A DNA stretch of 64,000 nucleotides from positions 124,001 through 188,000 of the forward strand of contig CAVOHV010000001.1 of NCBI GenBank assembly GCA_963695805.1. Direction: 5' to 3'. The stretch is from DASUPK01 sp963695805. GTDB lineage: Bacteria; Actinomycetota; Thermoleophilia; Solirubrobacterales; 70-9. Positions 9,097 to 16,211 of the stretch are shown here, in pieces; positions within the stretch are counted from its first letter, which is position 1, and every line of letters starts with the position of its first letter. Position numbers and translations under genes: made by a program. The notes under the pieces are model-generated. The model was given only the letters and a program-made list of their open reading frames with translations. It had not been told where the DNA came from and ran no database searches.

Positions 9097-9492
9097 ATGT
9101 CGCAGGAAGCAATCGACGTGTCTCGGGCCGCTTTCGAGCAGTTTTCCCGCGGAGACTTCAGCTCGTACGCGAATCTTCTCGAAGAGTTCGAGCTCGTCCT
9201 CGCGCCGGAGATGCCCGACGCAGGCACCTACCGAGGTGCGGCGGCTCGCGAATGGGCGACCGCATGGGTGGACTCCTTCGAGCGGATGACGCAGGAACCC
9301 ATCGAGTTTCTCGACGCCGGCCACGACCGGGTCTTGGTCGAGTTCATTCAACGCGGCTGGATGGCTGGAAGCGATGTCCCCGTGGAGACCCGCGAGTGGT
9401 CGGTATCGACCGTGAGGGACGGGAAATTCCTGGGAACGCTGCCGTTTCAAAACCGGAACGACGCTCGCGAAGCCGCCGGGCTTTCGGGCTAG
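9097..9492 (+). CDS. SnoaL-like (NTF2 fold) protein
   Basis: A 131-residue single-domain protein (MSQEAIDVSRAAFEQFSRGD...). SnoaL/NTF2-fold proteins form a cone-shaped alpha+beta barrel; members are cyclases, isomerases, hydrolases or binding proteins, and the role of this paralogue group is unknown. It keeps the group hallmarks: N-terminal helix, LAPEMPDAGTYRGA, DAGHDRVLVEF, and C-terminal REAAGLSG. The start lacks an upstream Shine-Dalgarno; GATACT stands at 9082-9087, 9 nt before ATG, so a leaderless transcript is possible. First of eight intact copies in the window. Confidence 0.8.
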   Translation: MSQEAIDVSRAAFEQFSRGDFSSYANLLEEFELVLAPEMPDAGTYRGAAAREWATAWVDSFERMTQEPIEFLDAGHDRVLVEFIQRGWMAGSDVPVETREWSVSTVRDGKFLGTLPFQNRNDAREAAGLSG

Positions 9493-9603
9493 GGCGGTCT
9501 GGTAGAAATTTCCGCTTTTTTCGCAGCGAGCCATCCGGCGGTTGTTCGAGTAGGCAATTTTGCGCTGGCACCCTCCCCAACGCCGGGGGATACTGCGTGG
9601 GCA

Positions 9604-9999
9604 ATGTCGGAGGAGAACGTCGAGCTGGCTTACCGAGCCGTTGACTCCATCAACCGACGTGACTTCGGGACCCTCCTGGCGCTGATGGACGACGACGTGG
9701 AGGTCGTCTCGCGGATCGTCGCCATAGAGGGCGGCTTGCACGGCCTCGACGGAATCCGCCGCTGGTGGGAGAACTGGTTCAACTTCTTCCCCGACTACAG
9801 CATCGAGGTTGTCGACGTCGGTGCGCTTGGAGACCGGATCGTCGTAGCCCTGCGCCCGCTCGGCAACGGTGCCGGCAGTGACGTGCGCTATGAGGACACG
9901 ATCTGGCTTGCAAATCGGTGGCGGCGCGGGAAATGCGTCTGGTGGCGCACCTTCTACACGCGGGACGACGCCCTCGAAGCCGCCGGGCTGCCGGCGTAG
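9604..9999 (+). CDS. SnoaL-like protein
   Basis: 131 residues, MSEENVELAYRAVDSINRRD at the start and DDALEAAGLPA at the end. The central strand region WWENWFNFFPDYSIEVVDVG is typical of this paralogue set. The same GATACTGCGTGGGC module stands directly before ATG 9604, without the hairpin. The stop is followed after 3 bp by another ATGTCGGAG (10003), the start of a truncated next copy, so the units were once in tandem. Confidence 0.8.
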   Translation: MSEENVELAYRAVDSINRRDFGTLLALMDDDVEVVSRIVAIEGGLHGLDGIRRWWENWFNFFPDYSIEVVDVGALGDRIVVALRPLGNGAGSDVRYEDTIWLANRWRRGKCVWWRTFYTRDDALEAAGLPA

Positions 10000-10002
10000 G
10001 CG

Positions 10003-10290
10003 ATGTCGGAGAAGGCCGTGAACCTTGATGGCCAGATAACGTCTCATCGCTTGAGTAAGGACCGGTGCGGCCGATAGTCGTGTCGGAGCGGTCTACCGCG
10101 CGCGGTGCGGGGGGGGACCGCTCCTTTGTTTTTCGCTGGTAGTTCGCCGGTAGTTCCCCTCGGCATAAACATGGAGATCGTCCGCCAGGTCATGAACGCA
10201 TGGACCGCCAGGACGTCGAAGGCATCCTCGCCTTTGCGGACACCACCCCGACCGACCCGCGGGCCGAAACCCGCCTAGGCAAGCGATAAT
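10003..10290 (+). pseudogene. SnoaL-like gene fragments
   Basis: ATG 10003 opens a copy that leaves the family consensus after about 6 codons (MSEKAVNLDGQ). At 10171 a second fragment reads MEIVRQVMNAWTAR and then, one frame over, DVEGILAFADT, the usual SnoaL helix, before running out near 10280. Both are debris of the tandem array, cut by the tRNA-half junction at 10302. Confidence 0.55.
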
Positions 10291-10301
10291 CGATGGCACG
10301 C

Positions 10302-10341
10302 GGGCCGGTAGCTCAGCTGGTCAGAGCAGCGGACTCATAAT
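10302..10341 (+). pseudogene. tRNA-Met(CAT) 5' half (candidate attL)
   Basis: Identical over 40 bp to bases 1-40 of the tRNA at 63562, ending just after the anticodon loop (CTCATAAT). The next base differs and no T arm follows. It fits the displaced original 5' half of an attB in the anticodon loop. Confidence 0.8.
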
Positions 10342-10375
10342 GCGATTGCGCTCGTCGGGTCGAATCGGCTCCATT

Positions 10376-10482
10376 CCGGAATCTGCTGCAAACCAAGCGA
10401 ATCCGGAGCGCGCGGCCGTTGCGCTGAATGTGCCGGATTCCGGGGGTTCCGGAGACACCCGTTAGCAATCCGTTTGCAGCAG
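10376..10482 (+). repeat. Candidate integrase arm-site region
   Basis: Holds an 11-bp perfect inverted repeat, CTGCTGCAAAC (10383-10393) and GTTTGCAGCAG (10472-10482), inner inverted CCGGAATC/GATTCCGG words, and the 19-bp CGTTAGCAATCCGTTTGCA (10460-10478) that recurs upstream of the right-end tRNA at 63487. No coding signal. Confidence 0.5.
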
Positions 10483-10526
10483 GGGCCGCATCTTCCGCCT
10501 TCTCTGCTGCGGCTGCTAGCGACGAC

Positions 10527-10548
10527 CGCTTTGCATGGAAAGGAGCGC
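10527..10548 (+). repeat. H1-type hairpin repeat
   Basis: CCGCTTT-GCATGG-AAAGGAGCG. Stands in front of the broken LuxR-type fragment. Confidence 0.7.
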
Positions 10549-10604
10549 TCTTCGACCTGGCGGTTTGAAGTGGCGAGCGCAAGCGGACAGCCCGCGATGG
10601 TTGG

Positions 10605-10831
10605 CTACCGGAGCAGCAGGCTCTGATGTTGGGTGGCCGCGGGCTGACCAACTCGCAGATCGCGGCAGAGCTGTTCCTGGCCGAGAGCACCGTCAAGAGC
10701 ATCTGTCGTCGGCCTTCGGCAAGCTCGGTGTCTCCTCTCGCAGCGAAGCGGCGGCCGTCATCCTCGATCCCGAACGAGGGAGCGGACTCGGGATCGGCAG
10801 GGTCAGCGCAGCCTTTGCCGCGAGCCGCTAG
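10605..10831 (+). pseudogene. LuxR-type HTH domain, frameshifted remnant
   Basis: Reads GRGLTNSQIAAELFLAESTV and then, after losing one base near 10700, HLSSAFGKLGVSSRSEAAAV in the next frame: the recognition helix and following helix of a LuxR/NarL-type DNA-binding domain. Only the C-terminal domain is present; the receiver or ATPase part is absent. Probably a decayed fragment carried into the region. Confidence 0.65.
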
Positions 10832-11090
10832 GAGCCCCCCGGCCAAATCTCGAGCTTGGGTCGCGGGGCAGACCGCCCCAGGGTCGTGCGGGGCCATCGT
10901 CCGGCCTGTCTGCGAGTTTGTACGGGCTGAATGGGTCACGGTCCCAGTTTCGTAGCAAGTGCGCGGCCGGGCGCGAAAAGCCAGCTGTGGTCATCGTTTT
11001 TTGGGATGGAGTGGCGCAGCGAGTCCTGACACCACACTCGACCGGTGGTCGCAGAGCTGAAGCGATGATCGCCAGAGACTGGGCCTGAGG

Positions 11091-11453
11091 GTGAGGCTGG
11101 AGATCTCGATCACGTGGGACGAGTTCGGCTGGAGCGCGCTCGAGGACCACGCGCGCGCAGAGGGGTTGAAGCTAGATCGGCTGATTGCGCTGGCTTGTAG
11201 CTACTACGAGTCGGAGCTCGCCGCTGGTCGGACGGCGACGCGGGTGCCTCGGTTCGGCAAGCCGGTGACGGAGCGCGAGTCCCGCGACCTGGTGCTCGAA
11301 CTGCACGCCCGAACCCTGAAGCGACTCGAGAAGGAAGCCGAGCGCCAGGGACTGGGGCTGGAGCGTCTCGTGGAGCACGCCGCCATCTTCTACCTCGCCG
11401 ACCTCGACGCCGGCCGAGTGGCCCAGCGAATCATTCGGCGCGCGGACTCCTAG
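11091..11453 (+). CDS. Hypothetical protein with internal duplication
   Basis: A 120-residue protein from GTG 11091. It consists of two homologous halves: ALEDHARAEGLKLDRLIALA...AAGRTATRVPR (about 17-55) and RLEKEAERQGLGLERLVEHA...DAGRVAQRIIR (about 78-116), each a pair of helices followed by a basic tail. The helix pattern resembles ribbon-helix-helix/Arc-type small DNA-binding units but no confident match can be claimed. It stands alone, 34 bp from the convergent sigma factor gene. Confidence 0.6.
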   Translation: MRLEISITWDEFGWSALEDHARAEGLKLDRLIALACSYYESELAAGRTATRVPRFGKPVTERESRDLVLELHARTLKRLEKEAERQGLGLERLVEHAAIFYLADLDAGRVAQRIIRRADS

Positions 11454-11486
11454 CGAGAAGTCCCCCGGCGCTCCGGGGCTCTCGAA

Positions 11487-12098
11487 TTAGGCAGCCGGCG
11501 CCGAGATGGTCACCGGCGCCCCTCCCCGCTCGCGCAGCCAGATCCTGAGCGCGGCGCTCCCGCGGTGGTTCAGTCCGTGGACTGACGCCTCGGTCTTCCC
11601 CAGCCTTTCGGCGATCTCTTTCGGCGAGAGGCCACCGACGTACCGCAGGAAGAGCACCTGGCGTTGCGACTCGGGAAGATCGGCGAGCGCCGTCTTCAGC
11701 TCATGTAAGTACTCAAACGAGGTCTCCTCATGGCCGTTCTCGCTGATCCGCACCTCCTCGACGGGAATCTGGCGCCTCGAGCGCACGTGATTGAGCGCCG
11801 CGTTTCGCGCCACGCGCAGGATCCACGCGGCGAACGGGACCTCCCGCTCCTCGTACTTCTGAATCGACCGCATCAGCTTCGCGAAGACCTCCTGGGTGAT
11901 GGCTTCGGCGTCGTGGCGGTTGCGAACGATGCTCTGAACGAACTTCAGCATGTCGTCCGCGTAGCGGGAGTAGAGATAGTGCAACGCGTCCCAGTCACCA
12001 GCTTTGGCCGCGCGGATCGCCCAACGCTCCAAGTCGCGACCGCCGCCCTCCCCAGGTCGAGCGGCACGCCGCGCATGCTCCGCACTGTCCACTACCAC
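11487..12098 (-). CDS. ECF-type RNA polymerase sigma factor
   Basis: A 203-residue sigma-70 family member of the extracytoplasmic-function group. Region 2: LYSRYADDMLKFVQSIVRNR and AITQEVFAKLM (about 42-75), followed by WILRVARNAALNHVRSRR. Region 4: LPESQRQVLFLRYVGGLSPK and EIAERLGKTEASVHGLNHRG (about 140-185). The start is GTG 12098; a few residues downstream could also serve. No anti-sigma factor gene is adjacent, unlike many ECF loci. Its target promoters are unknown. Confidence 0.9.
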   Translation of the reverse strand: MVVDSAEHARRAARPGEGGGRDLERWAIRAAKAGDWDALHYLYSRYADDMLKFVQSIVRNRHDAEAITQEVFAKLMRSIQKYEEREVPFAAWILRVARNAALNHVRSRRQIPVEEVRISENGHEETSFEYLHELKTALADLPESQRQVLFLRYVGGLSPKEIAERLGKTEASVHGLNHRGSAALRIWLRERGGAPVTISAPAA

Positions 12099-12261
12099 GA
12101 CGAGCCATACTCCACCATGGCGTGACGTCTGTCTTGCCCACTTTCCGGGACTTACCGTACGAAACTTCTCGCAAACTCGGCGAAAGTCGGCAGAGTCGGG
12201 GACTCAATTTGTCGGTCGCTTGCGGCAGGGCTGAGAGCGGGCCGTCGGCGGCCGCGCGGCT

Positions 12262-12330
12262 CAGGCGAGCCCGGCGCGGACGGCCTCCACCACCGCCCGG
12301 ACGCGATTCTCGGCCTCCAGCTTCGCGAGG
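12262..12330 (-). pseudogene. Possible LuxR-type C-terminal fragment
   Basis: Minus-strand reading LAKLEAENRVRAVVEAVRAG LA then stop, which resembles the last helix of NarL/LuxR HTH domains (KL-x-AR-NR-x-AV-x-A-x-RAGL). No upstream HTH in frame. Short, so the call is weak. Confidence 0.3.
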
Positions 12331-12394
12331 GAATGCCCTCCTTCCAGCCAGACCACGAGTTCCTCCCCCGCGACGTTGGCGTTGGAAGGTGGTG

Positions 12395-12665
12395 GGGGTC
12401 ACCGGGGAGCAGAGGGCTACCGCGAATGGCTGACCAGCGCCTCGGAGACCATCGAGTGGGAGGGGACGCTCGCGGAGGTCACCGAGATCGATCACGAGCG
12501 GGTGCTGGCGGTGACACCGACCAAACACCGGGGTAGGCAGAGCGGGGCGGAGACCGAGCAGCGAATCTCTGCCGTCGTCACGGTGCAGGGGCAAAAGGTG
12601 GTCCGGACTGAGCTCTTTCAGTCCCCGAGCAGGCCCTCGAAGCCGCCTTTGGGCTGCGGGACTAG
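12395..12665 (+). pseudogene. SnoaL-like pseudogene, C-terminal two thirds
   Basis: Reads HRGAEGYREWLTSASETIEW, then DHERVLAVTPTKHRGRQSGA and ISAVVTVQGQKVVRTELF. After a one-base slip near 12625 it ends EQALEAAFGLRD, the family tail. The N-terminal helix and start module are missing. It abuts the possible LuxR fragment, so two decayed genes are joined here. Confidence 0.6.
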
Positions 12666-12695
12666 GCCCGTGAATCACGAGCGTAGACTCGGCGC

Positions 12696-12965
12696 ATGCA
12701 GACGTTCGCGGTGACGATCGAGGGCGAGGATCTGGAGCAAGTCCGGATTGCCCTGAATCGCGCATTCATCCCAACTGTCGGGCCTCCGATGGACATCAGG
12801 TTCGTCACCGAACCCGTCGAGAAAGCACACGAAGGGCATCGAATGTCAGCGGTGCTCGATGCAGATACGGCCGCAGCGGCAGAGGCCCGAGTGAAGGACC
12901 ACTTGCCGGAAGGGGACTACGAAGTCCGGGCGGCTGAGCCTTGGCCCCCGGCGTTGGCGCCCTAG
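12696..12965 (+). CDS. Small hypothetical protein
   Basis: An 89-residue protein, MQTFAVTIEGEDLEQVRIAL. Alternating strands and helices (beta-alpha-beta) suggest a small ferredoxin-like fold, with an acidic C-terminal half. No signal peptide, cysteine or catalytic motif. Good GC-rich third positions support coding. Function not recognised. Confidence 0.5.
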   Translation: MQTFAVTIEGEDLEQVRIALNRAFIPTVGPPMDIRFVTEPVEKAHEGHRMSAVLDADTAAAAEARVKDHLPEGDYEVRAAEPWPPALAP

Positions 12966-13081
12966 TTCAGATTCGGATCGCCCTGTCGTAAGCATCCGAC
13001 CCGCAGAACTGCGGGTATATGGTGCGGCTCGGTGCCCTGGTCCGGAACGAGCAGGGCCAAGTTCGAGGAATGGAGAGAGCG

Positions 13082-13369
13082 ATGCTTTGGTACTGCCGCT
13101 TCGAATGGCAGCCAGGGACCAACGTCCATGAGGTCCGTCAGCGAGTCGTGTCCTCGCACGACGCTGGCCTTAACCAGCCCGAGAAGATCCGCGGCTGGTA
13201 CACCCTCGCAGGTGGTGGAGCCGGTTTCCTGCTGGTCGAGACCGACGACCCGCGCGAGTTGACGACTCTGCTGCAGCCGTATATGGACCTCATCAACTGG
13301 GACGTGCACGCCGTCTACGAACAACCGTATGACGAGGCGATTGAGCGTTTCCGCCAGGAGACGGGGTAA
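13082..13369 (+). CDS. DUF3303-like small protein
   Basis: 95 residues from ATG 13082 (MLWYCRFEWQPGTNVHEVRQ), preceded by GGAATGGAGAGAGC as ribosome site. The pattern matches DUF3303-type dimeric alpha-beta barrel proteins: KIRGWYTLAGGGAGFLLVET, DDPRELTTLLQPYMDLINWD and the ending YDEAIERFRQETG. Function of that family is unknown; a stress or ligand-binding role is often supposed. A longer in-frame start at 13019 lacks a ribosome site. Confidence 0.6.
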   Translation: MLWYCRFEWQPGTNVHEVRQRVVSSHDAGLNQPEKIRGWYTLAGGGAGFLLVETDDPRELTTLLQPYMDLINWDVHAVYEQPYDEAIERFRQETG

Positions 13370-13427
13370 GGCGCGGCAGCGCCGGTGGCTGCTCGCGGAA
13401 CACAGCCGGCCCCGCTGAGCCGATCGC

Positions 13428-13658
13428 CTAGTCCTTGCTTTCTGATTCGGTCACGACGCGATAGCTGATCGCGAGGGCGGCGATCAAGACAACGCCGACC
13501 GCAATCAGTCCGCCCCAGCCGCCGAGGAAAACGAACGCCAACGTGATGACAAGGAGGGCCACAGCTATGCCCAGAACGAGGGGGATGCCGATCAGGTCCG
13601 AGTCCGGCGGAGGCCCCCACCGGGACTTCCGCTGATCCTGCTCGGGAGACCCCTCCAT
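13428..13658 (-). CDS. Small two-helix membrane protein
   Basis: A 76-residue protein with a hydrophilic N-terminus and two adjoining membrane segments, LIGIPLVLGIAVALLVITLA (about 22-43) and GWGGLIAVGVVLIAALAISY (about 47-66). No other motif. It ends just left of the IS110 element. Confidence 0.5.
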   Translation of the reverse strand: MEGSPEQDQRKSRWGPPPDSDLIGIPLVLGIAVALLVITLAFVFLGGWGGLIAVGVVLIAALAISYRVVTESESKD

Positions 13659-13796
13659 CGCGAGCCCAGCCTACAGGCCGTCGTGTACCGCTCCGCCCGA
13701 ACTTCCGAAATAGTCGCTTTGGACTGCCATGAAGAAGGGCCTCCAAATGGCACGCTCGTGTCACCAAAGAAACGAGCACCAAGGAGGCCCACTCAC

Positions 13797-14840
13797 ATGT
13801 TGCACGCCGGACTCGATCTCAGTCGCAGAAAGCTCGACGTCTGCCTGCTCGGCGATGACGGAGAGCATCTAGATCAGCTCGCCGCCGCCCCCCACCCCGA
13901 CTCGCTGCGGCAGCTCGCTCGCCGGATAGAGGAAGTCCACCGCCAGCCGGTCTGCGCGGTGATCGAATCGATGACCGGCGCCAGGATCGTCCACGACACC
14001 CTCGAGCAGGAGGGTTGGTCCGTGGAGATCGCCGACGCCCAGAAGGTGAAGGGCCTGGCGCCGCTCGCCTGCAAGACCGACCGGATCGACTCGAAGGTGC
14101 TGGCCGTGCTCTCCCAGCGCGATCTGGTGCCGGCGATCTGGCTGCCCGACCCGAGCGTCAGGACCCGGCGCGAGCTCGCCCGCTTCCGCCTGCACCTGGT
14201 CAAGCACAAATCGGCGCTCAAGAACCGGATCCACTCCACCCTGATCAACTTCGGCCGACCCTGCCCGGTCACCGATCTCTTCGGGGTCGAGGGCCGCAGG
14301 CTGCTCGCCCGCCTCGAGGTCCCGGAGCCGTGGCGGGAAAACGTGGCCGCCTCGCTCGAGCTGATCGACGACCTCGAGGCCCAGATCGCGGAGGTCAACG
14401 CCCGGCTGCGGGAGGGCCACGCCGAGCACCCCTACATCCCGCTCTTGATGAGCGCGCCGGGGGTCGGCTGGGTGCTCGCCTTCACGATCGCCGCCGAGAT
14501 CGGCGAGATCGAGCGCTTCGCCTCGCCCGCCAAGCTGACCGGCTACACGGGCCTCTGCCCGCGGGTGGTGCAATCGGGCGAGTCAGATCGCCGCGGGCCA
14601 TTGAGCAAGCACGGGCCGACCTACCTGCGCTGGGCGCTGATCGAGGCGACCATGCACGCGCTCCGCCACCCGGCCTACGCGGAGCGCTACCAGCACACCA
14701 AGCGCCGGCTGGGCAAGCAGCGCGGCGCCAAGGTCGCTCAGGTCGACATCGCCCGTCGGCTCGCCCAAGCGATCTGGCACATGCTCACCCGCAACGAAGA
14801 GTTCGCTCCAAGAGGCGCCGCTTTTCGTCTGGCGGCCTGA
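13797..14840 (+). CDS. IS110-family DEDD transposase
   Basis: A 347-residue recombinase; ATG 13797 chosen because the family N-terminus follows (MLHAGLDLSRRKLDVCLLGD). Visible DEDD RuvC-like residues: D7 in GLDLS, E in CAVIESMTGA, and the D pair in CKTDRIDSKVLA. The C-terminal transposase_20 domain has SAPGVGWVLAFTIAAEIGEI, KLTGYTGLCPRVVQSGES and GPTYLRWALIEAT with the nucleophile-Ser region. IS110 enzymes move the element by RNA-guided recombination using a bridge RNA from a non-coding end. The reading frame is intact, so the copy may be active. Confidence 0.95.
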   Translation: MLHAGLDLSRRKLDVCLLGDDGEHLDQLAAAPHPDSLRQLARRIEEVHRQPVCAVIESMTGARIVHDTLEQEGWSVEIADAQKVKGLAPLACKTDRIDSKVLAVLSQRDLVPAIWLPDPSVRTRRELARFRLHLVKHKSALKNRIHSTLINFGRPCPVTDLFGVEGRRLLARLEVPEPWRENVAASLELIDDLEAQIAEVNARLREGHAEHPYIPLLMSAPGVGWVLAFTIAAEIGEIERFASPAKLTGYTGLCPRVVQSGESDRRGPLSKHGPTYLRWALIEATMHALRHPAYAERYQHTKRRLGKQRGAKVAQVDIARRLAQAIWHMLTRNEEFAPRGAAFRLAA

Positions 14841-14981
14841 CCGCCCTTTTGGAATTGCGCCCGAGAGCGAAACATCCGATTCCGCCTGATCCTCCCGCCG
14901 AGGAGGCCATAGAGACATGAGCATCGCTCCAAGTCCACTATCACCGCGAGGACCCTGACCACCGACCGTCACTTGACAACC
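14841..14981 (+). ncRNA. Candidate bridge RNA region of the IS110 element
   Basis: The 141-nt right non-coding end between transposase stop and inverted repeat. In IS1111-type elements the bridge RNA is encoded at the right end; here the left non-coding end is only about 55 nt. The segment is conserved in the second remnant (34721-34870) far beyond what a useless spacer would need. I did not fold it, and the guide loops are not identified. Confidence 0.35.
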
Positions 14982-15000
14982 GGCCCTTCTTCATAGAGAC

Positions 15001-15763
15001 GAAAAGCAGCAGTCCGGTTTAGCCCGGATGCCGCACGGTCTCGCGGATCCGCAGTTGGGCCTTGGCGAGACACGAATCGGGCTCCGGTGTGCAACTGCGC
15101 GTAGTACCGCTTTGGTACCCGATGCACCGTCCTATCTGTCCAGATCGTCCACGGCCCTGGACCCATAGGACACGACGGACGCTCCGGGACACATAGACAC
15201 CGATTGCCGCTCGGCTGGGGGGCCGAAAGGTCGCTGGTTCAAATCCAGTCGCCCCGATTGTCCGGTCCACGCCTGCCAGGCACGGCGCAGGCCCGCACAG
15301 CCACGCACAACCCTGCATGGGTCCGCAAGGACCTAGACACAGGGCAGACACCTGCGGTGTCTATCGCTTCCCGAGGAGCCGCCACCGGGTAGCCGCGCAC
15401 GCCCGGTTGCCCGGTTGCCCGGTTGAAGGCGTGGCCCGCCTCGCCCAAGGAGCCACCCACCACCCTGGCGGCACTCCAGCCGTCGAGGGGACCACGATGC
15501 CCCGCCACCTCAGATGCGGGGCAGGGGATTAGTAGCCGACGGGCACGGAGGTTGTACCCGGCGAGACGGTGTCGGGGACGGGCGTGGCGTGCTTCGTGGT
15601 GATCCGGCCGCGTACTGCGACGAGCCATACGGACCGCAGAAACACGACGGCCTTCTCCGCCAAGGGGAAGGCCGCCCCTGCTCAGAACCTCCGGCCCGCA
15701 GCGGGGAGAACGAAAACCCAACTTCACAGCCGATGCGATCCACAGAATCAGAGAGGAGTGACC
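15001..15763 (+). other. Non-coding stretch with tRNA-Pro scar
   Basis: No convincing gene in 760 bp. It begins with the right half of the split H2 hairpin, then a tRNA-Pro 3' half (15210-15257). TAGACAC words stand at 15194-15200 and 15334-15340 and as a small inverted pair CAGACAC/GTGTCTA (15345-15363), which could be integrase arm sites. The rest shows no coding bias. Confidence 0.5.
15210..15257 (+). pseudogene. tRNA-Pro(GGG) 3' half
   Basis: From the anticodon arm on: CTCGGCTGGGGGGCCGAAAG, then T arm GCTGG-TTCAAAT-CCAGT and acceptor strand CGCCCCG with discriminator A. No D arm or 5' acceptor strand lies upstream. It is a displaced 3' half, the scar expected at the far end of an element that integrated into a tRNA-Pro gene outside this window. 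Confidence 0.7.
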
Positions 15764-16066
15764 ATGAACGAGACAGACGCCGATCGACTCGAACTGCTCG
15801 ACCGGATCGCCGAGCGCCTTCCCGAGCTCGACCTCGATCAGCAGTCGGTCGAGTGGATGACGCTCGATGACGGCCACGAGGCCCTGCTCGTCAATGGCGG
15901 CGGTATCGACGGCGGCGCCGGGGCCTTCTTCGCCAACCACGGAGAGGACGTGCACGCGGTCGGATCGCTGGCCCCGATCCTCGACGGCTTCATCGGCTGC
16001 ATTGTGATTAAGCCGGATGGCAGGCGCTACGTCGCCCGTGCGGTGCCCGATCCGCTGGCCGAGTAA
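15764..16066 (+). CDS. Small hypothetical protein
   Basis: 100 residues from ATG 15764, with AGAGGAG 5 bp upstream. Acidic, MNETDADRLELLDRIAERLP followed by a compact beta-rich half (VEWMTLDDGHEALLVNGGG; FIGCIVIKPDGRRYVARAVP). No signal peptide or known motif. It is followed by a decayed copy of the SnoaL start module (GATACTGCGTAGGACACGTC at 16079-16098). Confidence 0.55.
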   Translation: MNETDADRLELLDRIAERLPELDLDQQSVEWMTLDDGHEALLVNGGGIDGGAGAFFANHGEDVHAVGSLAPILDGFIGCIVIKPDGRRYVARAVPDPLAE

Positions 16067-16211
16067 GCCAGGCGCGAGATACTGCGTAGGACACGTCGCA
16101 GGAGAACGTTGAGCTATGCGCGGGGTGACCGCGGCGGCGCTGGCCGACGTTCGAGGATCTGCTACGGTGGCCCGTTCGCGGGGGGAACTGCGGAAAGTGG
16201 GAGAAAAACGC

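Larger units (their letters stand above)
13725..14997 (+). mobile_element. IS110-family (IS1111-type) element, complete
   Basis: Defined by a 13-bp perfect subterminal inverted repeat, ATGAAGAAGGGCC (13729-13741) and GGCCCTTCTTCAT (14982-14994), around one transposase gene. Left flank GCTTTGGAC (13716-13724) and right flank GACGAAAAGCAGC (14998-15010) together rebuild the H2 hairpin, so the element lies inside that repeat with at most a 3-bp overlap (GAC). Inverted repeats plus a longer right non-coding end are features of the IS1111 subgroup. Confidence 0.85.

Noticed and set aside
10302..10341. Functional second tRNA-Met
   Set aside because: Stops after the anticodon loop; no T arm or 3' acceptor strand follows.
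15514..15870. Open frame overlapping the start of the gene at 15764
   Set aside because: No coding bias before 15764, no ribosome site, and it conflicts with the better-supported gene.
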